Below are positions 45,078-53,594 of a DNA stretch of 64,000 bases, piece after piece (the first letter of the stretch is position 1; the number at the start of each line of letters is the position of its first letter). The stretch comes from Mucilaginibacter sp. (GTDB taxonomy: Bacteria > Bacteroidota > Bacteroidia > Sphingobacteriales > Sphingobacteriaceae): assembly GCA_025352225.1 (NCBI GenBank), contig JANXTT010000009.1, forward strand, positions 1 through 64,000. The letters run 5' to 3'. The translations under genes and the position numbers were made by a program. The notes below the pieces were generated by a model that worked only from the letters and a program-made list of their open reading frames with translations, did no database searches and was not told where the DNA came from.

Positions 45078-45671
45078 TTAACGCAACTTCCACCCTTTGT
45101 TCTTTAAATATGCTTTGCACGATGAGCAAAAGTCAGTTTCTTCATTAAGATGATTGCCTCCTTTCGCATCGCGCATTAAACAGGTTTTGACGATACAATG
45201 GGATAAGCCTTGTGTATGGCCAAGTTCGTGAAGAGCTACTTTGTATAATTGGTTCAGCCGATTTAATTTGGAAAGTCTGTAAGCCGATACTACACACGAG
45301 TTTCCTGGTTGAAATCCTAAACCCATAACGCCCCAATCGGGTATGTTGCCTTTGTTAGTGCTTATGTCTTTTCCAGTTAAACCGATAATAATTGTATCTG
45401 CGCTGCCAAAATTATTCAGATAGTTAATGATAGAATCAGCCCGGTAACGATTCCTTTTGGGATAATAAGCAAAGCGCGGTAATGAAATAGCTTTTTTTAA
45501 GATTGTATGGGGATTGATCTCTTTTATGTTGTTGTATACTATCGTTGCAATAGATGGGGGAAAATCCGCAAATGGCTGTACAATAATAACCCTTTTGGCC
45601 GAAGGCGAACCACACGAAAATGAAATTATTAGCAATGGTAAGAAAAGGCATGCTAATAACTTTTTTTTCAT
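45078..45671 (-). CDS. Archaemetzincin-family metalloprotease with lipoprotein signal
   Basis: The 197-residue protein has the full archaemetzincin zinc signature: H148-E149-xx-H152-xx-G-xx-H158-C159, C164 and M166, then C182 and C185 of the structural zinc site (FCSSC). Residues 1-20 form a lipoprotein signal peptide ending FSC (C20), so the mature protein is predicted to be lipidated and periplasmic. Family members are usually reported without export signals. Its substrate is unknown. It is monocistronic, divergent from dnaE, and 208 bp upstream of TamB on the same strand. Confidence 0.9.
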   Translation of the reverse strand: MKKKLLACLFLPLLIISFSCGSPSAKRVIIVQPFADFPPSIATIVYNNIKEINPHTILKKAISLPRFAYYPKRNRYRADSIINYLNNFGSADTIIIGLTGKDISTNKGNIPDWGVMGLGFQPGNSCVVSAYRLSKLNRLNQLYKVALHELGHTQGLSHCIVKTCLMRDAKGGNHLNEETDFCSSCKAYLKNKGWKLR

Positions 45672-45778
45672 TTTTAAAACATCAAAGTGGATTTAAATAT
45701 AATGGTGATATCAGCAAATAACTCCGATAAATATATATCATATTTTTCAACAAGTGTGTTTTGACAGTTGATTTTTGA

Positions 45779-45786
45779 TAGATTTG
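45779..45786 (+). promoter_or_regulatory. Possible -7 element of dnaE
   Basis: TAGATTTG matches the TAnnTTTG core 42 bp before the dnaE ATG. A TTG at 45761-45763 is only 15 bases upstream, shorter than usual, so the -33 element is uncertain. Confidence 0.35.
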
Positions 45787-45828
45787 TTACTCCCATAAAG
45801 ATATTAGTGTAACAGATTTTTAGTTATT

Positions 45829-48800
45829 ATGCCCGATTTTTCCCACCTACACGTTCATACCCAATTTTCATTGCTTGATGGCGCTGCCGATATATCCAAG
45901 CTCTATAAAAAAGCCGCGGCCGATGGCATGAAAGCTTTGGCCATTACCGATCATGGTAACATGTTCGGCGTGTTTAAGTTTGTGGCCGAAGCCGGTAAAC
46001 ATAATGTGAAACCTATAGTTGGCTGTGAGTTTTATGTGGTTGATGACCGCCATAAAAAGCAGTTCACCAAAGAGAAAAAAGATGTACGCCGCCATCAGCT
46101 TTTATTAGCAAAAAATGCCGAAGGTTATAAAAACCTGGTCAAACTATGCTCGCTTGGCTATATGGAAGGGTTGTACAGTAAATGGCCCCGAATTGATAAG
46201 GAACTGATTCTGAAGTATCATAAAGGGCTCATCGCTACCACCTGCTGTATAGGCGCGTCTGTACCGCAAACCATATTAAAAGGCACTGAAGAAGAGGCCG
46301 AAAGCGAATTTAAATGGTGGCTCGACCTTTTTGGCGAGGATTACTATATCGAATTACAACGCCACGAAATTCCTGAGCAAACGACTATTAACAATGTGTT
46401 GACCAAATATGCTAAGAAGCATAACGTAAAGGTGATCTGCTCTAATGATTCGCATTACGTAGATCAGCAAGACTCTAATGCCCATGATATTTTACTTTGC
46501 GTTAATACTGGAGATATGCAGAGTACGCCTATCGCCACTGATGAGGAGGGTGGTAAAGGGTATCGTTTTGGTTTCCCAAATGATCAGTTCTATTTTAAAA
46601 CGCAGGCCGAAATGGGCAAGCTGTTCCATGATATTCCTGAATCGTTAGATAATACAAATGAGATAGTTGATAAGGTGGAGGTATTAAAGCTAAAGCGCGA
46701 TATTATGCTGCCTAATTTCCCTATACCTCCCGAATTTAAGATACATAATGGCCCCGAAAGTGATACCCTGAATCAATGGGAATATTTAAAGCATTTAACT
46801 TTTACGGGAGCAAAAGATAGGTACAAAGATATATCACCCGAAACAGAGGAGCGTATTAACTTTGAGTTGTTCACTATTCGTACAATGGGTTTTGCAGGGT
46901 ACTTTTTAATAGTGGCCGACTTTATACGGCATGGACGGGATATCGGCGTATTTATTGGCCCTGGGCGGGGGTCGGCGGCGGGGTCGGTGGTTGCCTACTG
47001 TACCGGGATCACCAATATAGACCCCATGAAGTATAACCTGCTTTTTGAACGTTTCCTAAATCCCGATCGTAAATCAATGCCCGATATTGATACCGACTTT
47101 GACGATGAGGGCCGCCAAAAAGTAATTGATTATGTGGTTGATAAATACGGTAAGAACCAGGTTGCGCAGATTATTACCTATGGCTCTATGGCTGCCCGAA
47201 CCAGCATTCAGGATGTGGGCCGTGTGCTGGATATGCCCTTATCGGAAGTGAACTTACTTAAAAAGATGGTTCCCGAAACTTTGGGGATCACGCTAAAGGA
47301 CGCGATAGAACAAGTACCCGAACTAAAAGCAATTTTGGCCGGCAATGATCTGCGCGCGCAGGTATTACGTGCTGCGGAGAAGCTGGAAGGTTCCGTTCGT
47401 AATACCGGGGTGCATGCGGCAGGAATCATTATCGCGCCTGACGACCTGACCAATATTGTGCCGGTTGCGGTAGCTAAAGATTCTGACCTGTTGGTTACCC
47501 AATACGACGGAAGGGTAATTGAAGATGCCGGGGTGATCAAGATGGACTTTTTGGGCCTAAAAACGCTCACCATCATCAAAGGCGCGCTAAAAATGATCAA
47601 GCAAAATCATGGTCGCGTTATTGATATTGATTACATCGAGCTTGACGATCAAAAAACCTATGAGCTTTATCAGCGAGGCGATACTAACGGTACTTTCCAG
47701 TTTGAAAGTGATGGTATGCAAATGTACCTGCGTGAGTTAAAACCTGACAAGTTTGAAGATTTGATCGCGATGAATGCCTTGTATCGCCCAGGGCCGATAG
47801 AATATATACCCAACTTTATTAAGCGTAAACACGGCTACGAACCGATCACCTATGATCTGGATGATATGGAAGAATACCTGGCCGAAACCTATGGTATTAC
47901 CGTTTACCAGGAGCAGGTGATGCTTTTATCGCAAAAGCTGGCTGGCTTTAGTAAAGGCGACGCCGACGTTTTGCGTAAAGCGATGGGTAAAAAACAAATT
48001 GAGGTGCTTAATAAAATGGAGGCGCAATTTATAAGCGGCGCCACGGCAAAGGGCCACGCTAAAGATAAGCTAACCAAAATATGGAACGACTGGAAGGCAT
48101 TTGCCCAATATGCTTTCAATAAATCGCACTCTACATGTTATGCGTTAGTGGCCTATCAGACAGCCTATCTGAAAGCGCATTACCCAGCCGAATATATGGC
48201 CTCGGTTTTAAATAACCAGAACAACATGGAGAAGATCTCCTTTTTTATGGAAGAGTGCCGCCGCATGGGTACGCTGGTTTTAGGCCCGGATGTGAATGAA
48301 TCGTCGGTGTTGTTTACCGCTACCGGAAACGGTAATATCCGCTTTGGATTAGCCGGAATTAAAGGTGTGGGTGATAAGGCCGTAGAAAGCATTATTGAGG
48401 AGCGGGAAAAGAACGGGCCATTTATGTCCATCTATGATTTTGCGCAACGGTCTAACGTGAAGGCAGTTAACCGTAAATCGTATGAAAATATGGTTTATAG
48501 CGGCGCTTTTGATAGTTTTAACTTAAGGCGCGCCCAGTTTTTTGCCAAAACCGAAAATGGCATACTAAGCGGAATTGAGCGGTTAACCAAATATGCTAAC
48601 GACTATCAGAACACGCAAAATAGCTCGCAATCGTCGTTATTTGGTGGCTCGGTAGCATCGTACATACCAGAACCTACTATGCCCGATGCGGAAGAATTTC
48701 CGTTAATAGAGAAATTAAAGTACGAAAAGGAAGTTATCGGCATCTATTTAACAGGCCACCCGCTCGATAATTATAAGGTGGAGCTGGAACGTTTCTGTAA

Positions 48801-49416
48801 ACATACCGTATCAGACCTAAAGCTACTCCAACGGATGAAAAACAAGGAAGGCGGCGAAGAAACGGAGTTGGCCTTTAATAACTTACGTAAAACTGGTTCA
48901 GAGTTGAGCATTGGCGGGCTGATAGCCAATGTGCAGCATAAAACCACCAAGACAGGTAAGCCATTTGGCACCTTTGTAATAGAAGACTATTTTGACAATT
49001 ACGAGTTCGCCCTTTTTGGCGACGATTATGTAAAGTTTCGCAACCTGCTGGTAGATGGTTATTTTTTGCATATCAAAGGTAACATCGAAGAAAAGTTCCG
49101 CCAGGAAGGCAACTGGGACCTGCGCATTACGGTGATGAGCCTGCTATCCGAAATGCGGGACAAGTTTACCAAATCGTTAACCGTGATATTAAACCTGAAC
49201 GACCTAAACAGCGAAATGCTCCATAACCTGCAAGAAGCTGTTAGCCAGAACAACCAAAAGTATCCGGTTAAAAACTGCACCCTGCGCTTTAAGGTTAAAG
49301 ATCAGGATGAAGCAATTTTAGTTGATATGCCCTCAAAAACATTCAAAGTAAACCCAAGTGATGATCTGATAGAAGAGATAAAGGCATTGACTAAGATGGT
49401 GCCAGTGTTGGGGTAA
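45829..49416 (+). CDS. dnaE: DNA polymerase III subunit alpha
   Basis: The 1195-residue replicative polymerase has an N-terminal PHP domain (HLHVHTQFSLLDGAAD, ITDHGNMFG, GCEFYVV, CSNDSHYVD) whose metal-binding histidines look intact. The catalytic palm has GRGSAAGSVVAYCTGITNIDP and PDIDTDF, with a further Asp in VIKMDFLGLKTL. The fingers have YRPGPIEYIPNFIKRKHG and the helix-hairpin-helix has FGLAGIKGVGDKAVESII. A C-terminal OB fold begins near residue 1020 (SIGGLIANVQHKTTKTGKPFGTFVIEDY). Intact PHP residues allow a proofreading role. A repeat-rich island follows directly after the stop. Confidence 0.97.
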   Translation: MPDFSHLHVHTQFSLLDGAADISKLYKKAAADGMKALAITDHGNMFGVFKFVAEAGKHNVKPIVGCEFYVVDDRHKKQFTKEKKDVRRHQLLLAKNAEGYKNLVKLCSLGYMEGLYSKWPRIDKELILKYHKGLIATTCCIGASVPQTILKGTEEEAESEFKWWLDLFGEDYYIELQRHEIPEQTTINNVLTKYAKKHNVKVICSNDSHYVDQQDSNAHDILLCVNTGDMQSTPIATDEEGGKGYRFGFPNDQFYFKTQAEMGKLFHDIPESLDNTNEIVDKVEVLKLKRDIMLPNFPIPPEFKIHNGPESDTLNQWEYLKHLTFTGAKDRYKDISPETEERINFELFTIRTMGFAGYFLIVADFIRHGRDIGVFIGPGRGSAAGSVVAYCTGITNIDPMKYNLLFERFLNPDRKSMPDIDTDFDDEGRQKVIDYVVDKYGKNQVAQIITYGSMAARTSIQDVGRVLDMPLSEVNLLKKMVPETLGITLKDAIEQVPELKAILAGNDLRAQVLRAAEKLEGSVRNTGVHAAGIIIAPDDLTNIVPVAVAKDSDLLVTQYDGRVIEDAGVIKMDFLGLKTLTIIKGALKMIKQNHGRVIDIDYIELDDQKTYELYQRGDTNGTFQFESDGMQMYLRELKPDKFEDLIAMNALYRPGPIEYIPNFIKRKHGYEPITYDLDDMEEYLAETYGITVYQEQVMLLSQKLAGFSKGDADVLRKAMGKKQIEVLNKMEAQFISGATAKGHAKDKLTKIWNDWKAFAQYAFNKSHSTCYALVAYQTAYLKAHYPAEYMASVLNNQNNMEKISFFMEECRRMGTLVLGPDVNESSVLFTATGNGNIRFGLAGIKGVGDKAVESIIEEREKNGPFMSIYDFAQRSNVKAVNRKSYENMVYSGAFDSFNLRRAQFFAKTENGILSGIERLTKYANDYQNTQNSSQSSLFGGSVASYIPEPTMPDAEEFPLIEKLKYEKEVIGIYLTGHPLDNYKVELERFCKHTVSDLKLLQRMKNKEGGEETELAFNNLRKTGSELSIGGLIANVQHKTTKTGKPFGTFVIEDYFDNYEFALFGDDYVKFRNLLVDGYFLHIKGNIEEKFRQEGNWDLRITVMSLLSEMRDKFTKSLTVILNLNDLNSEMLHNLQEAVSQNNQKYPVKNCTLRFKVKDQDEAILVDMPSKTFKVNPSDDLIEEIKALTKMVPVLG

Positions 49417-49418
49417 TT

Positions 49419-49575
49419 TTTTATTTCGGATTTCGGATGTTCGATTTCGGAATTGATTTTGGATTTCGGATGTGGGATATTCGATTTGGGAATTGATTTT
49501 GATTTCGGATGTCGGATTTTTGATTTGGGAATTATTTTGATTTCGGATTTTCGATTTGGGATGTTATTTTATTTT
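49419..49575. repeat. Degenerate GATTTCGGATG-type tandem repeats downstream of dnaE
   Basis: About four imperfect units of 32-40 bp are built from GATTTCGGATGT, GGGATATTCGATTTGGG and AATTGATTTT blocks. All have the same orientation. They begin within 10 bp of the dnaE stop codon. Confidence 0.9.
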
Positions 49576-49608
49576 TTATTTAGGATTTTGAATTTTTATG
49601 TGCCTTAC

Positions 49609-49905
49609 TTAATGATTTAACTTCTTATTTATATTATATTTTCTATAAATAGTGGGAGTGGTTATAAAAGTTATTAAAATACCTAATACCGCAAAGCCTT
49701 CAAATCCGGTTACACATTTAAATTGAGAACCTAAACTCATTAAAAAAACTATGGAAGAGAGGATGGACGATGCAATACCAACAAAAAACATGATTACGGC
49801 TATAAGTCCAATAGAAAGAGGGAACTTATTCTTAATTCTTAACGAGGAGAGGCGTGATTGAATTATCGGTGATATAACAATCAATAGAAGAGAGATAAGG
49901 ATCAT
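49609..49905 (-). CDS. Hypothetical 98-residue membrane protein in the repeat island
   Basis: I do not recognise this protein. It has three predicted membrane helices (about residues 1-16, 31-55 and 65-82) and a basic C-terminal tail (RKYNINKKLNH). It is the only minus-strand ORF between dnaE and trxA, and is flanked by repeat clusters on both sides (49419-49575 and 50001-50115). An ATG start and a normal length make it plausible as a gene, but no family or neighbour suggests a function. It could be cargo or a remnant within the island. Confidence 0.45.
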   Translation of the reverse strand: MILISLLLIVISPIIQSRLSSLRIKNKFPLSIGLIAVIMFFVGIASSILSSIVFLMSLGSQFKCVTGFEGFAVLGILITFITTPTIYRKYNINKKLNH

Positions 49906-50000
49906 GTAAAAGGTTTATTTATCGTTAGTATTAATACCCAATACCTTAATTAGGTAACCCATTAACAATTATGATAGAACATGAATCAAAATATTTTCGA

Positions 50001-50115
50001 TTAGGGATTTCGACTGATTTCGGATGTGGGATGTTCGATTTGGGAATTAATTTCGGATGTGGGATTTTGGATAATTTCGGATTTCGGACGTTCGATTTTG
50101 GATTTGGGAATGCGG
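50001..50115. repeat. Second GATTTCGGATG-type repeat cluster, upstream of the four-helix-bundle gene
   Basis: Imperfect units contain GATTTCGGATGTGGGATGTT, AATTTCGGATGTGGGATT and ATTTCGGACGTTCGATT, in the same orientation as the cluster at 49419. Positions 50017-50041 match the reverse complement of 50598-50622 perfectly over 25 bp. Confidence 0.9.
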
Positions 50116-50139
50116 GGATAATTATATCTTAATTTGAAA

Positions 50140-50147
50140 TAAGTTTG
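50140..50147 (+). promoter_or_regulatory. Predicted -7 element of the four-helix-bundle gene
   Basis: TAAGTTTG matches TAnnTTTG and lies 19 bp before the ATG at 50167, which gives a short leader. No TTG at suitable -33 spacing was found. Confidence 0.4.
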
Positions 50148-50166
50148 TTTTACAGATAAGATTTTT

Positions 50167-50547
50167 ATGGATAAAATTGAATTGAAAAAGCGAACTAAAA
50201 AGTTTGCTGTAGATATTATTAAATTTATTGGTGTTTTACCCTTTAACCCATCACTAAAGATTTTATCAAACCAATTGGTGCGCAGTGCCACTTCGGTTGG
50301 AGCTAATTATCGTTCCGCTTCCAGAGGAAAATCCAGTGCCGACTTTATTAATAAGATCATTATTTGCGAAGAAGAAGCTGATGAATCGGTTTATTGGTTG
50401 GAATTAATGGAAGAAACCGGATTAGTGTCAAAAGATTTAATTTATTTATTACAAAAAGAAGCCAACGAATTAACAGCAATTTTTACAGCCATAGGTAAAA
50501 CTGCTAAAGCCAATTTAATTCAAACCAAATCGGCAAAACAATTTTAA
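50167..50547 (+). CDS. Four-helix-bundle protein (23S rRNA intervening-sequence protein family, TIGR02436-like)
   Basis: The 126-residue all-helical protein has the family pattern RTKKFAVDIIKFIGVLP, ILSNQLVRSATSVGANYRSASRG, KSSADFINKIIICEEEADESVYWLELMEE and KEANELTAIFTAIGKTAK. Such proteins are basic, form pentameric barrels and are encoded in 23S rRNA intervening sequences or as stand-alone genes. The related Avd protein works in diversity-generating retroelements. No reverse transcriptase or variable repeat is nearby. The gene lies inside repeat clusters and between 25-bp inverted arms. Its function is unknown. Confidence 0.88.
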   Translation: MDKIELKKRTKKFAVDIIKFIGVLPFNPSLKILSNQLVRSATSVGANYRSASRGKSSADFINKIIICEEEADESVYWLELMEETGLVSKDLIYLLQKEANELTAIFTAIGKTAKANLIQTKSAKQF

Positions 50548-50551
50548 TCAT

Positions 50552-50636
50552 TAAAGACATTCGAAATAAAAAAAACATCCGAAATAAAAGACATCCGAAA
50601 TCGAACATCCCACATCCGAAATAAATCGAACATCAT
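50552..50636. repeat. Third repeat cluster, inverted orientation, downstream of the four-helix-bundle gene
   Basis: It is composed of CATCCGAAAT and ATCGAACATC blocks, the reverse complement of the clusters at 49419 and 50001. It contains the right arm (50598-50622) of the perfect 25-bp inverted repeat. Confidence 0.9.
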
Positions 50637-50659
50637 AATGTCAGTTTGTCATAAACAAT

Positions 50660-50691
50660 TTGCGGCAAGCTATTTGATTAGTATATATTTG
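50660..50691 (+). promoter_or_regulatory. Predicted promoter of trxA
   Basis: TTG (50660-50662) and TATATTTG (50684-50691) are separated by 21 bp, a good fit to the Bacteroidota -33/-7 consensus. It lies 26 bp before the trxA ATG. Confidence 0.65.
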
Positions 50692-50717
50692 TTATACAAA
50701 ATTTAAAAATAAAAATC

Positions 50718-51038
50718 ATGGCTTTAGAAATCACTGATGCAAACTTTGAAGAGTTAGTGTTAAAATCAGATAAACCCGTTCTTGTTGACTTTTGGGCTGA
50801 GTGGTGTGGCCCGTGCCGCATGGTTGGCCCGGTAGTTGAAGAAATTGCTAAAGAATACGAAGGACAAGCAGTTGTTGGCAAAGTAAACGTAGATAATAAC
50901 CCAGGCATATCAATGAAATTTGGTATCCGTAACATCCCTGCCTTATTATACTTTAAAAACGGAGAAATAGTTGACAAACAAATTGGCGCTGTTCCAAAAT
51001 CTGTCTTGGCAGAAAAATTAAAAAAGCAACTGGCATAA
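50718..51038 (+). CDS. trxA: Thioredoxin
   Basis: The 106-residue thioredoxin has active site WAEWCGPCRM (C30, C33), the cis-proline segment NIPALLYFKNG and the conserved VLVDFW strand. It is a cytosolic disulfide reductant that would also supply electrons to the BCP peroxiredoxin encoded at 26881. It has its own promoter (50660-50691) and a strong terminator (51059), so it is monocistronic. Confidence 0.97.
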   Translation: MALEITDANFEELVLKSDKPVLVDFWAEWCGPCRMVGPVVEEIAKEYEGQAVVGKVNVDNNPGISMKFGIRNIPALLYFKNGEIVDKQIGAVPKSVLAEKLKKQLA

Positions 51039-51058
51039 TATTGCCACAATATATTTAG

Positions 51059-51090
51059 GCGCTGTAGTTAATTACTACAGCGCTTTTTTT
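51059..51090 (+). terminator. Rho-independent terminator of trxA
   Basis: GCGCTGTAGT (51059-51068) pairs perfectly with ACTACAGCGC (51074-51083), loop 5 nt, followed by TTTTTTTAT. Confidence 0.93.
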
Positions 51091-51107
51091 ATATATCTTA
51101 GTACTAC

Positions 51108-52028
51108 ATGCCCAAGCTTAGTAACAATAACGAAGTACAACAATTAGCCAACCTGGAGTTATTGGCCCGCCAGGTTGTTGAGGGTTTTGTTACTGGTTTG
51201 CACCAAAGCCCTTTCCATGGTTTCTCAGTAGAGTTTGCCGAGCATAGGTTATACAACAACGGCGAGTCGGTTAAGAACATAGACTGGAAACTGCTTGCGC
51301 GCACGGATAAGCTATTTGTTAAACAATACGAAGAAGAAACTAACCTGCGGAGTTACCTGCTGTTAGACACCTCATCATCTATGAACTATCCTGATAAGGG
51401 CTTTAGTAAATTGCAGTTTTCTGTTTACGCCATTGCGGCATTAATGCATTTATTTAAAAAGCAGCGGGACGCGTTTGGTTTATGCCTGTTTTCGGATAAG
51501 GTGGACTGGCTGAGCCGGGCACGGTCAACCTCGGCACATTTATATTACCTGTTTGCTCAGTTAGAAAAAATGTATAGTCAGCCCAGGGCAAATACCTCAA
51601 CAGATATTGCAGGTGTACTGCACCATATTGCCGAAGATGTGCATCAGCGCTCCATGATCATTATTTTTAGCGATATGCTGGAGAATGGCATGGATCAGCA
51701 AAAATTGGATGCGATGTTTGCCGCCGTGCAACATTTGAAACATAACAAGCACGAAATTATAATTTTTAATGTGGCCGACAGGCAAAAGGAAATAGAGTTC
51801 AATTTTACAAACCAGCCATACCACTTTGTTGATTTGGAAAGCGGCGAAGAACTCCGGGTGCACCCAAATGAAATTAAAGCCGGCTATTTAACTGCTTTAA
51901 ATACCTGGCGGCATCAGTTACAATTAAAATGCGCGCAGTATCGTATTGATTTGATAGATGCTGATATTCACGATGGATTTAACAATGTTTTGAAATCTTA
52001 CCTGATAAAACGCAATAAAATGGCCTAA
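51108..52028 (+). CDS. DUF58-domain protein (vWA-like)
   Basis: The 306-residue protein has the DUF58 entry motif ESVKNIDWKLLARTDKLFVKQYEEETNLRSYLLLDTSSSM, where DTSSSM resembles a metal-ion-dependent adhesion site of von Willebrand A domains, and a later IIIFSDMLENG strand. DUF58 proteins usually sit beside MoxR AAA+ ATPases and other vWA proteins in envelope-linked chaperone clusters. None is present here, so the gene is isolated. No signal peptide or membrane helix is seen. It starts 18 bp after the trxA terminator. Confidence 0.88.
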   Translation: MPKLSNNNEVQQLANLELLARQVVEGFVTGLHQSPFHGFSVEFAEHRLYNNGESVKNIDWKLLARTDKLFVKQYEEETNLRSYLLLDTSSSMNYPDKGFSKLQFSVYAIAALMHLFKKQRDAFGLCLFSDKVDWLSRARSTSAHLYYLFAQLEKMYSQPRANTSTDIAGVLHHIAEDVHQRSMIIIFSDMLENGMDQQKLDAMFAAVQHLKHNKHEIIIFNVADRQKEIEFNFTNQPYHFVDLESGEELRVHPNEIKAGYLTALNTWRHQLQLKCAQYRIDLIDADIHDGFNNVLKSYLIKRNKMA

Positions 52029-52130
52029 AAGCGGTTATTTCTTCATTGCCATATTAATAAAACTTCACTTTACTGAAATCAATTTCTTAATGTTGTTGTT
52101 AAAAGTTTTGAATTTACTATAATACCATAT

Positions 52131-53594
52131 ATGAGACTAGCCATTGAACGTAAATCAGTAAAAGTATACCCAGACCCTAAGCGGGTAATTGCCAGGTTTT
52201 TCTACAATGGGGAGATCAGAGCTAAAGAAGTTATAGAACGGGTTATGAAAATAACCGAAGAAGAAGTTTTTGATATCATATCGCCAATACTGCAGGAATA
52301 TTCTAAACGGCACAGAAACATTACCCGTTTGTTGCAAAGGCATTGCAACAAGCTAACTGCCCTTTTTAAAGAACTTGATATTGACCAGGAGGAACTTTCT
52401 ACCTATCGGAAACTATTGATAGGGTCGTATTTTACACATGAATATTCAATTGAATCTGCTGCGTTTTTTAACCCATCCATTATTGAAGATCCCGATCAAA
52501 GCGAATTAGAAGAAGGTGAGAAGCGGATGATTATCAGTTTTAGAGCTGTAGGCGAGGGACATATTTCCTCTATAGCTTTCCGCCGGGCACTTATTGATAA
52601 GGATTATAACATTGACGTAATAGGTGCCGGTAATTATATTGATGAAGCGGAGATTATCCGCAATGCGGTTTACAATAAAAAGCTTTTTTTTGAAAAAGCG
52701 GCTATTACCCAAATTAATGTTAGCGTTTTAAAGGAGGTTGAAAGTAAACTGGATGATACTTTTGAATATGCCAGCTTGCGCCGGATCATTTTAGAGTCGC
52801 AAAAGCTTGAAACGGATGATAATAAGAAAATTGAGTTTGATAAAATGCTTTGGCTTGCGGATTCCTATTATGAGATCGTTTTTTCATTAGACACCGATAT
52901 ATCAGACAGGGTTATATTCCCCATTTCTGAATTTGAGCGTAAAGGAATTGAAGATGCCCGTTTTGTTAAGTTCAAACAGGATGATGGCACCTACGTTTAT
53001 TATGCCACTTATACGGCGTATGACGGCTCCCTGATAATGCCAAAGCTATTGGAAACTACCGATTTTTACGATTTTAAAGTACGCCCGCTTTATGGCGAAG
53101 GTGCGCAAAATAAAAACCTAGCACTTTTCCCCCGTAAGATTAATGGTAAATACGTAATGATGTCGCGAATTGATGGCTGGAATAACTATATCATGTATTC
53201 GGACAAGATAAACGTTTGGGAAAAACCAGTGCGCCTGCAAGATCCCAAGTTTCCGTGGGAGTTTGTACAGATAGGTAATTGCGGCTCGCCAATTGAAACA
53301 GAACATGGCTGGTTAATGATAACCCATGGTGTTGGGCCTATGCGCAGATATGTGCTGGGCGTAAGTTTATTACAGCTTGACGATCCTTCTATTATTATTG
53401 GCCGGTTAAACGAGCCATTGTTAATACCAAATAAAGACGAACGCGAAGGTTATGTGCCCAATGTACTATATTCATGCGGCTCTATTATTCATAACGGTAA
53501 ATTGGTAGTGCCTTATGGCCTTTCAGATTATTCCTCATCATTCGCGTTAGTTGATCTGAATGATTTGATCGCAAAGCTAAAAACAGAGATTTAA
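52131..53594 (+). CDS. Glycoside hydrolase family 130 protein (beta-mannoside phosphorylase/hydrolase type)
   Basis: In the 487-residue protein, residues from about 115 onward form a five-bladed beta-propeller of GH130 type: YATYTAYDGSLIMPKLLETTDF, NKNLALFPRKINGKYVMMSRIDGWN, IGNCGSPIETEHGWLMITHGVGPMRRYVLGVSLL and GYVPNVLYSCGSIIHNGKLVVPYGLSDYSSSFALV. The first 110 residues are a helical extension. GH130 enzymes phosphorolyse or hydrolyse beta-mannosides. There is no signal peptide, so it acts on intracellular glycans. It could work with the GT4 pair at 17-21 kb; that is inference. Confidence 0.88.
   Translation: MRLAIERKSVKVYPDPKRVIARFFYNGEIRAKEVIERVMKITEEEVFDIISPILQEYSKRHRNITRLLQRHCNKLTALFKELDIDQEELSTYRKLLIGSYFTHEYSIESAAFFNPSIIEDPDQSELEEGEKRMIISFRAVGEGHISSIAFRRALIDKDYNIDVIGAGNYIDEAEIIRNAVYNKKLFFEKAAITQINVSVLKEVESKLDDTFEYASLRRIILESQKLETDDNKKIEFDKMLWLADSYYEIVFSLDTDISDRVIFPISEFERKGIEDARFVKFKQDDGTYVYYATYTAYDGSLIMPKLLETTDFYDFKVRPLYGEGAQNKNLALFPRKINGKYVMMSRIDGWNNYIMYSDKINVWEKPVRLQDPKFPWEFVQIGNCGSPIETEHGWLMITHGVGPMRRYVLGVSLLQLDDPSIIIGRLNEPLLIPNKDEREGYVPNVLYSCGSIIHNGKLVVPYGLSDYSSSFALVDLNDLIAKLKTEI

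Larger units (their letters stand above)
50017..50622. mobile_element. Candidate IVS-like element: four-helix-bundle gene bracketed by a perfect 25-bp inverted repeat
   Basis: The 25-bp arm at 50017-50041 (starts ATTTCGGATGTGGG, ends GTTCGATTT) is perfectly inverted at 50598-50622. The unit spans 606 bp and encloses one gene of the family carried by 23S rRNA intervening sequences. Those elements likewise consist of a short ORF of this family between complementary ends. Here the unit sits in protein-coding DNA between dnaE and trxA. No transposase and no clear target-site duplication was found, so mobility is inference. Confidence 0.5.

Noticed and set aside
50001-50291. A 96-codon minus-strand ORF with NPTSEI-type repeats
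   Set aside because: It is the translation of the degenerate DNA repeats and overlaps the start of the four-helix-bundle gene in antisense. Not a gene.
49419-50636. CRISPR array suggested by regular repeats after dnaE
   Set aside because: Units are degenerate and contiguous, with no unique spacers of constant length, and no cas genes are seen.
50140-50640. Possible diversity-generating retroelement because the four-helix-bundle family includes Avd
   Set aside because: No reverse transcriptase, template repeat or variable repeat is present in the surrounding sequence.
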